A stretch of 64,000 nucleotides of DNA from Marinoscillum sp040222955 (GTDB lineage: Bacteria; Bacteroidota; Bacteroidia; Cytophagales; Cyclobacteriaceae): NCBI RefSeq assembly GCF_040222955.1, contig NZ_JAVKCA010000021.1, forward strand, positions 62,001 to 126,000, in the 5' to 3' direction. The notes below the pieces were generated by a model. The model made no database searches and was not told where the DNA came from. It saw nothing but the letters and a program-made list of their open reading frames with translations. Below are positions 8,349-18,588 of the stretch, one piece after another. Positions within the stretch are counted from its first letter, which is position 1; every line of letters starts with the position of its first letter. Both the position numbers and the translations under genes were made by a program.

Positions 8349-11300
8349 TCATTCCAGTTCAACCACCAGATCGTCCTGTTCTACCATATCCCCTGCTTGC
8401 AAGTGAACCCTGCTGACCACCCCATCCTGATGGGCAGTTATTGTCGACTCCATTTTCATGGCTTCTATAATGAACAATGGGTCTTTGGCTTTGATCCGAT
8501 CCCCCGCTTTCACTTTTATTTCAGCGAGTCTTCCCTGAAGTGGAGAACCGATCTCATTGTCGGTTTTGGCTTTTTGATGAACCGCTTTAGTCACCTTATA
8601 ATCCATGTCACGAACATCGATGATTCTGGTTTGGCCGTTCAGCTCGAAATAGACTTTGCGGATTCCACCATCATTCGGTTCGGAGACATAGTTGAGTTTG
8701 ATGATAATAGCTTTCCCCGGACCAATTTCAACAAAAAGCTCTTCTTCCGGCTTTAGCGCAAAGAAAAATGCCTTGGTAGGAAGCTGCCAGACCGCACCAT
8801 ACCTGATCCAATGTTCATAGAAATCCTTGAATACCTTCGGGTACAGTTTGTAGGAAAGAAAGTCAAGCTCGTCACAGTATTCATCAAACTCTTCCTGAAA
8901 CTGCTTGAATTCCTTGTCAAATTCCACGGCCGGCAAATGGGCGTTCGGTTTGTCAGTGAAGGGTTTTTCTCCTTTCAAAATCACTTTTGACAACTGCTCT
9001 GGAAAGCCTCCTGGTGTTTGGCCCAATTCCCCTTTGAAGAAGCTAATGACAGAATCAGGAAAAGAAATAGAATCTCCCCTGCTCATGATCTCCTCTTCGG
9101 TGAGTTTATTGGATGTCATGAAAATAGCCATATCTCCCACCACCTTACTGGATGGAGTGACTTTGACAATATCCCCAAACATTTTATTGACAATTGCATA
9201 GTTTTTCTTCACTGTCTCAAACTGACCAGCCAAACCAAGTGCTTCGGCCTGCGGACGTAAATTGGAATACTGTCCCCCGGGGATTTCATGATCGTAAACC
9301 TCCGCAGTACCCGCTTTTAGTTCGCTCTCGAAAGGATAATAGTACTGACGCACGTCCTCCCAATAGTTTGAGTACTGGTTGAGTGAAGGCACATTCATTT
9401 TGGGGTCTCTTTCGTGCCCTTTCAGAACCGTCGCAATGGAATTGAAATTGGGTTGTGAGGTGAGCCCGGACATAGAGGAGATGGCTACATCCACAATGTC
9501 AACACCAGATTCTATGGCCTTGAGGTAGGTGGTCGCCTGCATGGAAGAGGTGTCATGCGTGTGCAGGTGTATTGGAATTTGCACAGCGCCTTTCAACGTC
9601 CCGATCAGCTCAGTGGCAGCATAAGGCTTCAGCAGTCCGGCCATGTCCTTGATCGCCAGGATGTGTGCTCCTTCGTCTTCCAGCGCCCTGGCCATGTCCA
9701 CATAATACTGCATGTTGTATTTCGAATCCGGATTCATCACATCGCCTGTGTAGCAGATACATGCCTCAGCGACAGAGTTTGTTCGTTCACGAACGGTACG
9801 GATACTCACCTTCATGGCCTCCACCCAGTTGAGGGAATCGAAAATCCTGAAAATATCCATTCCGTGCTCCGCACTTTCTTCGATGAACTTTTGAATGAGG
9901 TTATCAGGATAGGCTTTGTACCCCACCCCATTGGAGCCTCTGAAAAGCATTTGCAGCAATATGTTTGGAACAGCTTTCCGGATATTTTTCAGCCGATCCC
10001 ACGGGTTCTCATGAAGGAAGCGCATGCTTACATCGAATGTCGCCCCACCCCACATTTCAAGAGAGAAAACATTCGGGTTGTTTTTGGCAAAACCCTCCGC
10101 CACGTTAAGCATATCCAGCGATCGCATCCGTGTAGCCAGAAGCGACTGATGGGCATCCCTGAGCGTGGTATCGGTAAACAAAATCTGCTTCTGATCCTTC
10201 ACCCATTGCACCAGTCCATCAGGCCCTTTTTCTTCAAGGATTTGCTTCGTCCCTGAAGGATACGCGCCCCTTCGATCAAATTCAGGAATTTTCGGCGTTC
10301 TGAATTTTACGGAAGGGTCAATTTTCTTTACGCTCGGGTTACCATTCACGGCCACCTCACCAAGGTAATTGAGCAACTTGGTGGCCCGGTTCATGTAGCG
10401 CTTCATTTGAAACAACTCGGGGTGCTCCTCAATGAACTTCGTGGTGACCTTCCCTGTATAAAACAATTCGTGTTGCAGCACATTCTCCAAAAAGCCCTTG
10501 TTGGTCACCACTCCACGGATTCTAAACTCTGACAATGCCCGCTGCAGTCTGGTGGAAGTGCCTTTCAGGGTACGGCCTGTCGCGGTGATTTTGACCAGCA
10601 TCGAATCAAAGAAAGGTGAAATCGTGACCCCCGCATAGCAATTACCGGCGTCCAGTCGAATGCCAAAACCGCCCGGAGAGCGGTAGGCTATCACTCTGCC
10701 ATAATCAGGTTTGAAGTTATTTTCAGGGTCTTCTGTAGTGATGCGGCATTGGATGGCAAAACCATTGACCTTAATGTCGTCCTGACTTTTGATGAAAATC
10801 CGGGGGTCATCAAGTGTGTAACCCTGCGCAATCTCAATCTGTGATCGCACAATGTCGATACCGGTAATCTGCTCCGTAATGGTGTGCTCCACCTGAACTC
10901 TGGGGTTCACCTCAATGAAGTAGATGTTTTCCTCTGCATCCACCAGAAATTCAACAGTCCCCACGTTGTTGTAATTCACTTCGCGCGTAATCCTAAGGGC
11001 ATATTCAAAAAGTTTATGCCTGGTTTCCTCCTTCAGTCCGGTGGATGGGGCCACTTCCACTACCTTTTGATAGCGCCGCTGCACCGAGCAATCCCTTTCA
11101 TACAAATGCACAAGGTTGCCATAATTATCACCCATGATCTGCACTTCTATGTGCTTGGGGTTGTCTATGAACTTCTCTATGAAAATAGTATCGTCACCGA
11201 AAGCCTTTTTGGCCTCACTTCTGGCCTCTGTGAATGCTCCAACAAGCGCTTCTGGCTCTCGCACCACGCGCATTCCACGTCCGCCACCACCGGCTGCAGC

Positions 11301-11810
11301 TTTTACCATGACCGGAAATCCAATGCGGGCAGCTTCCTCTTTGGCAATCTCAGTGGTCGTGACATCTTGTTCACTATCCTGAATAATCGGAACCTTGGCC
11401 CGCAAAGCCACTTGCTTGGCCCGAACCTTATCACCCAACTGATCCATAACCTCAGGGTTAGGGCCAATGAAGATGATCCCTTCCTCCTGACACCTGCGCA
11501 CAAAATGGACATTCTCTGATAGAAAACCATAACCAGGATGGATGGCATCTACATCTTGTTTTTTTGCCAGTGAAATAATTTCTTCGATATCCAGATAAGG
11601 CTTGAGGGGTTCCTCATTCACACCTATCTGGTAGGCTTCATCCGCTTTGTATCGATGCAGGGAATATCGATCTTCATAGGTGTACATGGCCACAGTACGG
11701 ATCTTCATTTCTGATGCTGCCCGAAGCACCCTTATGGCTATTTCTCCGCGATTGGCCACTAGTAATTTGTTGATTTTGCGAATGGTTGGTGTGATCATAT
11801 CATGATTCAT
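8349..11810 (-). CDS. pyc: Pyruvate carboxylase
   Basis: Biotin-dependent carboxylation of pyruvate to oxaloacetate, refilling the TCA cycle and feeding gluconeogenesis. The 1153-residue chain has the full single-chain order. A biotin carboxylase/ATP-grasp part comes first (about 10-465; VANRGEIAIRVLRA, glycine-rich ATP loop AAAGGGGRGMRVV). The carboxyltransferase TIM barrel follows (about 530-800; TDTTLRDAHQSLLATRMR) and then the conserved PYC/OADA region. The biotin carrier domain ends the protein with the biotinylated Lys1119 in IIEAMKMEST. Met1 and Met5 are both possible starts. It is cytoplasmic and stands alone between candidate terminators on both sides. Confidence 0.97.
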   Translation of the reverse strand: MNHDMITPTIRKINKLLVANRGEIAIRVLRAASEMKIRTVAMYTYEDRYSLHRYKADEAYQIGVNEEPLKPYLDIEEIISLAKKQDVDAIHPGYGFLSENVHFVRRCQEEGIIFIGPNPEVMDQLGDKVRAKQVALRAKVPIIQDSEQDVTTTEIAKEEAARIGFPVMVKAAAGGGGRGMRVVREPEALVGAFTEARSEAKKAFGDDTIFIEKFIDNPKHIEVQIMGDNYGNLVHLYERDCSVQRRYQKVVEVAPSTGLKEETRHKLFEYALRITREVNYNNVGTVEFLVDAEENIYFIEVNPRVQVEHTITEQITGIDIVRSQIEIAQGYTLDDPRIFIKSQDDIKVNGFAIQCRITTEDPENNFKPDYGRVIAYRSPGGFGIRLDAGNCYAGVTISPFFDSMLVKITATGRTLKGTSTRLQRALSEFRIRGVVTNKGFLENVLQHELFYTGKVTTKFIEEHPELFQMKRYMNRATKLLNYLGEVAVNGNPSVKKIDPSVKFRTPKIPEFDRRGAYPSGTKQILEEKGPDGLVQWVKDQKQILFTDTTLRDAHQSLLATRMRSLDMLNVAEGFAKNNPNVFSLEMWGGATFDVSMRFLHENPWDRLKNIRKAVPNILLQMLFRGSNGVGYKAYPDNLIQKFIEESAEHGMDIFRIFDSLNWVEAMKVSIRTVRERTNSVAEACICYTGDVMNPDSKYNMQYYVDMARALEDEGAHILAIKDMAGLLKPYAATELIGTLKGAVQIPIHLHTHDTSSMQATTYLKAIESGVDIVDVAISSMSGLTSQPNFNSIATVLKGHERDPKMNVPSLNQYSNYWEDVRQYYYPFESELKAGTAEVYDHEIPGGQYSNLRPQAEALGLAGQFETVKKNYAIVNKMFGDIVKVTPSSKVVGDMAIFMTSNKLTEEEIMSRGDSISFPDSVISFFKGELGQTPGGFPEQLSKVILKGEKPFTDKPNAHLPAVEFDKEFKQFQEEFDEYCDELDFLSYKLYPKVFKDFYEHWIRYGAVWQLPTKAFFFALKPEEELFVEIGPGKAIIIKLNYVSEPNDGGIRKVYFELNGQTRIIDVRDMDYKVTKAVHQKAKTDNEIGSPLQGRLAEIKVKAGDRIKAKDPLFIIEAMKMESTITAHQDGVVSRVHLQAGDMVEQDDLVVELE

Positions 11811-11964
11811 TTAAGCTGTCTTGCAAGATTATGTCATAATTTAATCCCGACTCGCCATAGGAGGAAATTTTCGAGGTTTAAATCACTACACCAATTTTAT
11901 TTAGCCTATCATTTTCCTGATACATGGCCATTACGATCATTACAAATCAATCTTTTCGGGGTTA

Positions 11965-12005
11965 TAAAAAAAGCCACCTTTCAATCCTGAAAAGTGGCTT
12001 TTTGA
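11965..12005. terminator. Strong hairpin terminator of the RND efflux operon
   Basis: AAAAAGCCAC (11967-11976) pairs with GTGGCTTTTT (11994-12003). TTTC/GAAA extends the stem with one mismatch, the loop is AATCCT, and there are A/T tails on both sides. It lies just past the end of the outer-membrane channel gene and would also stop transcription in the other direction. Confidence 0.8.
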
Positions 12006-12024
12006 TTCAATTACAAAATTTGGA

Positions 12025-13470
12025 TTAACGCCAGCCACCACCCAGCGCCTGATAGATATCAATCCAGGAGTGCATTTGCTGCATTTTAGTCTCTATCAGG
12101 TCAAACCTGGACTCCAGGGCATCTCGCTGTGTGAGCAATACCTCCATATAGTCTGCCCGGGCAGACCTGAAGAGTGTGTTGGAAATTTCAATAGACTCAG
12201 TAAGCGCCTGTACCTGCCGCTCCTTCAGGTCATAGCTGCTTTTCAGGTTATTGATATTGGAAAGCTGATTAGCCACCTCGATGTATGCATTCAAAATGGT
12301 CTGCTCATAATTATAAACGGCCTGAATCTGCTTCGCATTGGCATTGTAATAAGTGGCTTTAATCGCATTTCTATTGATCAATGGAGCCGCCAGATCTCCG
12401 GCGAGTGAATAGATCAGTGACTCGGGTGTTTTCACCAGGTAGGTAGGATTAAACGCCTGGTATCCAATGCCGGCCGTAATGCCAATGACCGGGTAAAATC
12501 TGGCTTTTGCCACTTTCACATCCAGCCTGGCAGCCTCTAATTCGAGCTCTGCCTGCCGTACATCGGGACGGTTTTCCAGAAGCTGAGCCGGAATGCCTGA
12601 CTGAATGCTATCAGGCATCAGACCTATGAAAACCTCCGAATCCCTTGGTATAGGCTGCGGATATCTACCTACCAGAAAATTGATCCGGTTCTCCGTTTCT
12701 ATGATCCTCTGCTGAATGCCATACTGGAGGCTTCTGGTGTCCAGCACCTGAGCTTCGAACCGCCGCACCGCCAGCTCTGTCACCCGGGTCGCCTGTTTCT
12801 GCAACTTCACAATCTCCAGGGCATTGCTCTGGATTTCTATGTTCTGCTGTACGATTCTCAGCTGATTGTCAAGAGCCATCAGCTCATAATAAGAGTTGGC
12901 AATCTCAGCAATGAGGTTTGTGACCATGAAGTTTTTTCCGTCTACGGTGGAGAGGTAGTGCGTATAGGCCGATTTCCTGGCATTACGCAGCTTACGCCAA
13001 ATATCCAGCTCCCAGGTGGCATAAGCCCCTACCATGAAATCCCCCAGCGGCTCGGGAAATTCCTTTCCCGGCTTGATTTCATTGTTGGCTTCCAATGCCC
13101 CGTTTCGGGTATACCTGCCCACCTTGTCAGCACCGGCACCGGCACCAAAATCCACAAATGGCAGGTACTCACCCTTCCTGGCCATCACTTCATTTCTGGC
13201 AATCTCGATCTCCTGTAGCGTGATGTTCAACTCCTGATTATTGTTCAGGGCGGTATCAATCAGTGCAATCAGGTTTGGATCGGTAAAATACTCCCTCCAG
13301 TTAATCTTGGTAGTAGTGTTGGCAGTATCCTGAGTGCTTTTATAGGTCTCAGGAAGCACCCGATTGGCGGTCTTGGTCACCGCCAAATCTGGCGTACAGG
13401 CCGAAACACTCACCACAAAAGAGGCTATTCCTAAATATTTAAAAATTCTTCTGTTAAGCGCTGTGGTCAT
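12025..13470 (-). CDS. Outer-membrane efflux lipoprotein of RND system (TolC/OprM/NodT type)
   Basis: 481 residues from MTTALNRRIFKYLG. This start gives a lipoprotein signal with the lipobox VSVSAC ahead of TPDLAV and overlaps the pump gene by 17 bases; an in-frame start 18 codons earlier lies inside the pump gene. The body has the two-fold OEP repeat of long helices (for example LNITLQEIEIARNEVMAR and LLENRPDVRQAELELEAAR), the hallmark of trimeric outer-membrane tunnel proteins. It is the outer channel for the adjacent adaptor and pump and is the last gene of the operon, followed by a strong terminator. Confidence 0.93.
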   Translation of the reverse strand: MTTALNRRIFKYLGIASFVVSVSACTPDLAVTKTANRVLPETYKSTQDTANTTTKINWREYFTDPNLIALIDTALNNNQELNITLQEIEIARNEVMARKGEYLPFVDFGAGAGADKVGRYTRNGALEANNEIKPGKEFPEPLGDFMVGAYATWELDIWRKLRNARKSAYTHYLSTVDGKNFMVTNLIAEIANSYYELMALDNQLRIVQQNIEIQSNALEIVKLQKQATRVTELAVRRFEAQVLDTRSLQYGIQQRIIETENRINFLVGRYPQPIPRDSEVFIGLMPDSIQSGIPAQLLENRPDVRQAELELEAARLDVKVAKARFYPVIGITAGIGYQAFNPTYLVKTPESLIYSLAGDLAAPLINRNAIKATYYNANAKQIQAVYNYEQTILNAYIEVANQLSNINNLKSSYDLKERQVQALTESIEISNTLFRSARADYMEVLLTQRDALESRFDLIETKMQQMHSWIDIYQALGGGWR

Positions 13471-16400
13471 TTTCTTTTGATTTTTTGTGTTGAGGTACTT
13501 CCGACAAAGGCCTGTCGTATTCATCCCTGATCATTTGACGACCATCCGCCAGACTTCCAAAAATGTAATAAAGGCCAGGGATAATAATTACCCCGAAAAT
13601 GGTTCCAAGTAACATTCCGCCAAGGGCAGAGGATCCGATGGTACGGTTACCAATGGCTCCGGCACCGGTAGCAATGACCAATGGAATCAATCCGGCAATG
13701 AAGGCAAATGAAGTCATCAAAATTGGCCTGAAACGAACCTTTGCACCTTCAATGGCCGCTTCAAAAATGGTGGCTCCGTGCCGGTGCTTCTGCACGGCAA
13801 ATTCCACGATCAACACGGCATTTTTTCCCAACAAACCGACCAGCATAATCAGTCCGATCTGGGCATAAATATCGTTATCCAACCCCATCACCTTAAGCAT
13901 AAAAAAGGAGCCAAAGACCCCCACGGGAAGGGAAAAAATAACGGCCAAGGGCAAAATGAAACTTTCGTACTGCGCCGCCAGCACCAGATAGACAAAAGCC
14001 AGGACAATGATGAAAATGTAAAGGGACTCATTCCCTCTTCTGGCTTCATCGTAGGAAAGTCCTTCCCAGGCAATGTCATACCCCTTGGGCAGGGTTTCAC
14101 TGGCCACTTCACGTATCGCCTGAATGCCTTCAGCAGTTGTATACCCCTTGGCTGGAAGTCCGCGGATAGCCGCTGAATTGTACATATTGTATCGGGTCAC
14201 CTCATTGGGGCCCTGTTTCTTCTCAATCTTCATAAACGAAGAATAAGGCACCATCTCCCCATGATCATTCTTAACAAACAGTTTGAGAATGTCCGAAGGG
14301 AGCCTTCTGAACTCGGGAGCGGATTGGACGTAGACTTTGAAAAAACGCCCAAAACGAATAAACCCCTGCTCATATGTACTCCCTATCAGGATGTTGAGAT
14401 TCTCCATGGCACTGCCGATCGAAACCCCCTTCTGCATGGCGAGCTCATTGTCTATCACCAATTCATACTGAGGATAGTTTGCAGCGAAGAAGGTAAACAA
14501 ACCAGTAAGCTCCGGCCGCTTACTCAGATCATCCATGAACTTCTTGTTGATTTTATCAAATTCCTGATAATCCGTATCGGTGGTTTTATCCAACAAACGC
14601 ATGGAGAATCCACCGGAAGATCCAAATCCCGGTATAGCCGGAGGTTCGAAGAACTCCACAATGGCCCCAAGTCCCTTCGACTTCTCCTCCAGTTCTTCCA
14701 TGATTTCCTTGACGGAATGCTCACGTTCGGACCAATTCTTTAGGTTAATCAAACAGGTGCCGGCATTGGAGCCTCGCCCCTCGGTCATGATCTCATAGCC
14801 CGCCAGAGAAGACACCGACTCCACACCATCTATCTCTTCACATATTTTCTGCAGTTTTTGAGAGACCTGATTGGTTCTTTCCAACGTAGCTCCCGGAGGT
14901 GTTTGGATGATGGCATAGATAGTCCCCTGATCCTCACTCGGAATAAAGCCCGCCGGAAGGATTTGATTTTCAAAGAGAATCCCAAGACCAAAGACAAACA
15001 GTATGACGAACGTGAGCACCCTTTTATTGACGATCACTCGCAATAAACCGGTATACTTTCCTGTCAGCTTATCAAAACCGCTATTGAACCCATCCAGGGC
15101 CCGGTTGAGGAGGTTTTTCTTTCGGGGCTTTCCATGATTGTTTTTTAGCAAAATCGCGCAGAGTACCGGGGTGAGCGTAAGGGCTACCAGGGCCGATATC
15201 ACGATGGAACTTGCCATGGTAATGGAAAACTGCCGGTAAAAGGTACCCACAGGGCCAGTCATAAACGAAATAGGCAGGAACACCGACACCATCACCATGG
15301 TAATGGCGATAATCGCCCCGCTGATTTCTCCCATCACTTTTCTCACCGCATGGTAAGGTGACAGGTTTTCTTCTTCCATTTTGGCATGAACAGCCTCCAC
15401 CACCACGATGGCATCATCCACCACAACACCAATGGCCAAGACGAGGGCAAAGAGTGTCACCAGATTGATGGAGAGACCAAACATCTGTATGACAAAGAAG
15501 GCACCAATCAATGATACTGGTACTGCCAGAATTGGAATCAATGTGGATCGCCAATCACCCAGGAAAAGAAATACTACCAGGGCCACCAGCACAAATGCAT
15601 CGCGCAAGGTATGCGTCACCTGCTCAATGGAAGCATCCAGGAATTCTGACACGTCATAGCTGATCTTATAATCCATTCCGGGAGGAAAATCAGCGCGCAT
15701 CTCTTCAAGCTTCGCTTTTACATCTTCTATCACCTCACTGGCATTGCTCCCATAGTTTTGCTTCAGCACAATGGCTGCCGAAGGGTGGCCATCAAGGTTG
15801 GAATAGATATCGAAGAATTCACTACCCAACTCAGCCCGGCCTATGTCCTTCAGGTGTATGCTCTCTCCTTCGGCATTGGCACGAATGATGATCCCTTCAT
15901 ACTCTTCGGGTTTATTAAATCTCCCTTTATAGGTAAGCACATATTCCAGTGACTGAGCAGCAATACCGGAGCTCTGGCCGATCCTCCCCGGACGACCTAT
16001 GATACTTTGCTCACCCAACGCTTCCATCACTTCATCTATGGAAATGTTGTAGGCACGCATGCGATCAGGATTGAGCCAGATACGCATGGCATAGGTACGG
16101 CTACCCAAAATTTGTGTCCTGGCCACCCCACTGATCCGGTTGATCTCCGGGATCATTTTCACATTGGCGTAATTGTACAGGAACTTCTCATCCATGTCTT
16201 CACCCTCACTATAGAGGTTGACATACATCAGCATACTGGGCTGAATGGGTGTGATGATGACCCCCTCCCGCTGCACCAGCTCCGGCAGCAGCGGCATCAC
16301 CTGATCCACCCTGGTCTTCACCCGGATGACTGCCTGATTGGGATCCGTACCCGGCTCAAAAATGACACTGATGGTGGCTTCTCCTGCACTGGTGGCATCA

Positions 16401-16639
16401 GTGGCCATATACCTCATATCCTGCACACCATTGATAGAGTTTTCCAGGGTAATCAGTGTTGATTTCACCAGCACATCGGCACTGGATCCGGGGTAAGCAA
16501 TGAAAATACTTACGGTTGTCGGGGCAATTTGGGGAAACTGCGAAATAGGTAACTGCTTGATGGCCAGTGAACCTACAAAAACGATAATGACCGAAATGAC
16601 AATGGCAAAAACCGGCCTATGTATTATTTGACTAAACAT
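13454..16639 (-). CDS. RND efflux pump, HAE1 family inner-membrane transporter (AcrB/MexB-like)
   Basis: 1061 residues, normal for a hydrophobic/amphiphilic efflux RND protomer. It starts with the typical MFSQIIHRPVFAIVISV helix. Twelve membrane segments flank two large periplasmic loops. The proton-relay aspartates Asp408-Asp409 are present in TM4 (LAIGVVVDDAIVVVEAV), and FIPSEDQGTIYAIIQTPPGATLE marks the second porter domain. It exports drugs, bile-salt-like or other amphiphilic compounds using the proton gradient. The order adaptor, pump, outer-membrane channel with tight spacing indicates one operon. No regulator gene is adjacent. Confidence 0.97.
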   Translation of the reverse strand: MFSQIIHRPVFAIVISVIIVFVGSLAIKQLPISQFPQIAPTTVSIFIAYPGSSADVLVKSTLITLENSINGVQDMRYMATDATSAGEATISVIFEPGTDPNQAVIRVKTRVDQVMPLLPELVQREGVIITPIQPSMLMYVNLYSEGEDMDEKFLYNYANVKMIPEINRISGVARTQILGSRTYAMRIWLNPDRMRAYNISIDEVMEALGEQSIIGRPGRIGQSSGIAAQSLEYVLTYKGRFNKPEEYEGIIIRANAEGESIHLKDIGRAELGSEFFDIYSNLDGHPSAAIVLKQNYGSNASEVIEDVKAKLEEMRADFPPGMDYKISYDVSEFLDASIEQVTHTLRDAFVLVALVVFLFLGDWRSTLIPILAVPVSLIGAFFVIQMFGLSINLVTLFALVLAIGVVVDDAIVVVEAVHAKMEEENLSPYHAVRKVMGEISGAIIAITMVMVSVFLPISFMTGPVGTFYRQFSITMASSIVISALVALTLTPVLCAILLKNNHGKPRKKNLLNRALDGFNSGFDKLTGKYTGLLRVIVNKRVLTFVILFVFGLGILFENQILPAGFIPSEDQGTIYAIIQTPPGATLERTNQVSQKLQKICEEIDGVESVSSLAGYEIMTEGRGSNAGTCLINLKNWSEREHSVKEIMEELEEKSKGLGAIVEFFEPPAIPGFGSSGGFSMRLLDKTTDTDYQEFDKINKKFMDDLSKRPELTGLFTFFAANYPQYELVIDNELAMQKGVSIGSAMENLNILIGSTYEQGFIRFGRFFKVYVQSAPEFRRLPSDILKLFVKNDHGEMVPYSSFMKIEKKQGPNEVTRYNMYNSAAIRGLPAKGYTTAEGIQAIREVASETLPKGYDIAWEGLSYDEARRGNESLYIFIIVLAFVYLVLAAQYESFILPLAVIFSLPVGVFGSFFMLKVMGLDNDIYAQIGLIMLVGLLGKNAVLIVEFAVQKHRHGATIFEAAIEGAKVRFRPILMTSFAFIAGLIPLVIATGAGAIGNRTIGSSALGGMLLGTIFGVIIIPGLYYIFGSLADGRQMIRDEYDRPLSEVPQHKKSKENDHSA

Positions 16640-16662
16640 TTTTCTGGTTTTTAGGTCTCCAA

Positions 16663-17745
16663 TTATTCAGAATACAGCTCCAAATTCGATATGACGGACA
16701 GGGGCTCCACGAAATCATAGCTGATTTCATCCTTCTCCCTGACCAGGCGCAGACCTTCCAGAAGTATCTTGTCATTTTCATCCAGACCCTCCTGTACCAC
16801 ATAGATGTGCGGCATTTCAGCGGTAATGCTGATTGCTCTTGATCGGATCCTGTTTTCTTCGTCAATCACAAAAACGTATCGCTTATCCAGAATTTCAAAA
16901 GTGGATTTCTGCGGGATCACCAATGCGCCCTTAAGTGGAGTGGTCATGAGTACATTGCCCGTTTCCCCATGTCTTAGCAGTCTTTTGGGGTTTGGGAAAG
17001 TAGCCCTGAAGGCAATATTTCCGGTTTCGTTATTGAACTCCGCTTCAATCGTTTCTACTACCCCCTCATGAGCAAACAATTTGTTATTGGCCATCAGGAG
17101 CTTCACTACGGTCTTTCCAGCAGCCTTCACATTGGATTCAAAATCGAGGTACTCTGCCTCCGGTACATTGAAATATACCCACATGGCACTGTTGTCCGAA
17201 ATTTCAGTCAGCAGCTCACCTTCATCCACAAGGCTCCCCAGCCGCACATGAAACCGATCCATAATGCCATCAAACGGGGCCCTGATTTGGGTGAAACTCA
17301 GATGCACTTCTGCCAAAGCCACTTCCGCTTTGGCTTTTTCAAGTTTCGCTTTAGCCAGGGCCAGCTCATTAGGAGCCACCACATTGCTCTCAGCCAGGCT
17401 CTTTGTGTTTTGGTATTCTATTTCGATGAAACTAGCCTCGGCCTGAGCTTTTCTCAGTTCGGCCTCATAAAGTCTGGGCATGATCTGAAACATCAGCTGG
17501 CCCTTTTTGACAAACTGCCCCTCATCTACATAGATATTTTGCAGGTAGCCTTTTTCTAAGGCCCGGAGCTCAATGTGCTGGATAGATCGGATCTGACATA
17601 CGTAATCCTTGGTGATAGAGGTGTCCAACCTGATGGGACTGGTCACCAAAAATTTGGTTTCTTCGTGGTGATGCTCTTTGTGCGATTCACAGCTCGTGTA
17701 AAGCAATACTGTACAGAAGCTCATGAGAATGAAAATTCTATTCAT
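16663..17745 (-). CDS. RND efflux periplasmic adaptor (membrane fusion protein), lipoprotein
   Basis: 360 residues with a lipoprotein signal peptide (lipobox LYTSC, Cys about 19) followed by a His-rich linker (HKEHHHEE). The lipoyl half-motifs GYLQNIYVDEGQFVKKGQ and IRAPFDGIMDRFHVRLGSLVDEGELL flank an alpha-helical hairpin (about 90-150). Beta-barrel and membrane-proximal domains follow. It links pump and outer-membrane channel. It is first in the operon, with 23 bases to the pump gene. The His cluster after the lipid anchor might suggest metal binding, but the pump itself looks like the HAE1 (drug) type, so that is speculative. Confidence 0.93.
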   Translation of the reverse strand: MNRIFILMSFCTVLLYTSCESHKEHHHEETKFLVTSPIRLDTSITKDYVCQIRSIQHIELRALEKGYLQNIYVDEGQFVKKGQLMFQIMPRLYEAELRKAQAEASFIEIEYQNTKSLAESNVVAPNELALAKAKLEKAKAEVALAEVHLSFTQIRAPFDGIMDRFHVRLGSLVDEGELLTEISDNSAMWVYFNVPEAEYLDFESNVKAAGKTVVKLLMANNKLFAHEGVVETIEAEFNNETGNIAFRATFPNPKRLLRHGETGNVLMTTPLKGALVIPQKSTFEILDKRYVFVIDEENRIRSRAISITAEMPHIYVVQEGLDENDKILLEGLRLVREKDEISYDFVEPLSVISNLELYSE

Positions 17746-17893
17746 GATCGTTTTTTAACTTTTTTAAGAAGGTATTTTTGATTTCTTTGGACGGTATATA
17801 CAAGCGCACATTCATTTGGAGGATTTCCAAAGAAGACCGGGCACTGTAAGAAATTACCGAGGGATTTCGGGTGTCAAAGCACCCAAACAGGTA

Positions 17894-18310
17894 TTATATC
17901 CTGATCACGCAGAGCAGGATATTGAGCGACTCATAGGATGAGAAATAATTGAAATAATTGCGGAGTGCTAAATTTTTCCTGAGGTAGCGGAAATAGTCTC
18001 CGGGAAGCTGAGTGTAAAAATGGCTGGCGTAGTGGCTGTTGGGTACCAGGTGTTTTCGGGAGGAATTCTTTTCATCCTCCTTTTCTTCATACTCTGCAGC
18101 ACTTATAATAGCCACCTCTTTTTTGGCAGCAGAGGACGCAGGTGAAAAAGCTAAACCCTCCTCATGGTAAGGAATGCCTAAGGTTTGGCTGTCAAACTCA
18201 CCATAACTTTCGTTGAATGTATACCCATCGATAGACGATGACCCCTGACCGTGACCGATCAGCAGGAGCATACACAGAGACAGAAGATATTTGATCAATG
18301 TCTTTATCAT
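17894..18310 (-). CDS. Small secreted protein upstream of efflux operon, unknown
   Basis: 138 residues from MIKTLIKYLLSLCMLLLIGHGQG, a clear signal peptide; an earlier in-frame start would add 16 unrelated residues. The mature part has a charged middle (EYEEKEDEKNSSRKH) and an aromatic C-terminus rich in Tyr and Phe (YFRYLRKNLALRNYFNYFSSYE). No family recognised. A TACTTTTG -7-like element lies on the coding strand at 18326-18319, very close to the start. It reads in the same direction as the efflux genes, 148 bases ahead, so co-transcription is possible but not shown. Confidence 0.55.
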   Translation of the reverse strand: MIKTLIKYLLSLCMLLLIGHGQGSSSIDGYTFNESYGEFDSQTLGIPYHEEGLAFSPASSAAKKEVAIISAAEYEEKEDEKNSSRKHLVPNSHYASHFYTQLPGDYFRYLRKNLALRNYFNYFSSYESLNILLCVIRI

Positions 18311-18493
18311 CGAAGCGGCAAAAGTACACCAAGATAACAATTCGTGATGCCCCGGCAAATTAAAATATTGTTATCACACAGGCAAAGGCCAGCTTTGGTT
18401 GCCGAAAAAGTGTAAATAGAAGCTATTCTTTAATGCCTCCTGTATCTTCATGGCCCGCTCGTCATGTTTTCATCCACCCCATGGAAATAAACC

Positions 18494-18524
18494 TTGACTC
18501 CAACGAGTTATTCTGTTAGCTTCG
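18494..18524 (+). promoter_or_regulatory. Bacteroidota-type promoter of M14 peptidase gene
   Basis: TTG (18494-18496), 20 bases, then TAGCTTCG (18517-18524), matching the -33 TTG / -7 TAnnTTyG form. The 34-base block starting at 18493 is identical at 28 positions to that at 20561, in front of the M16 peptidase gene. The predicted leader is about 60 bases. Confidence 0.6.
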
Positions 18525-18588
18525 GTCACCTGATTGATCGATGGGTGAGATCAACCCTTTCACTTTAAGTGCCAACCTTTAAAAGACC

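Noticed and set aside
17869..17884. GGGTG/CACCC hairpin after the small secreted protein gene as a terminator
   Set aside because: The stem has five pairs only and no T-run follows on the minus strand.
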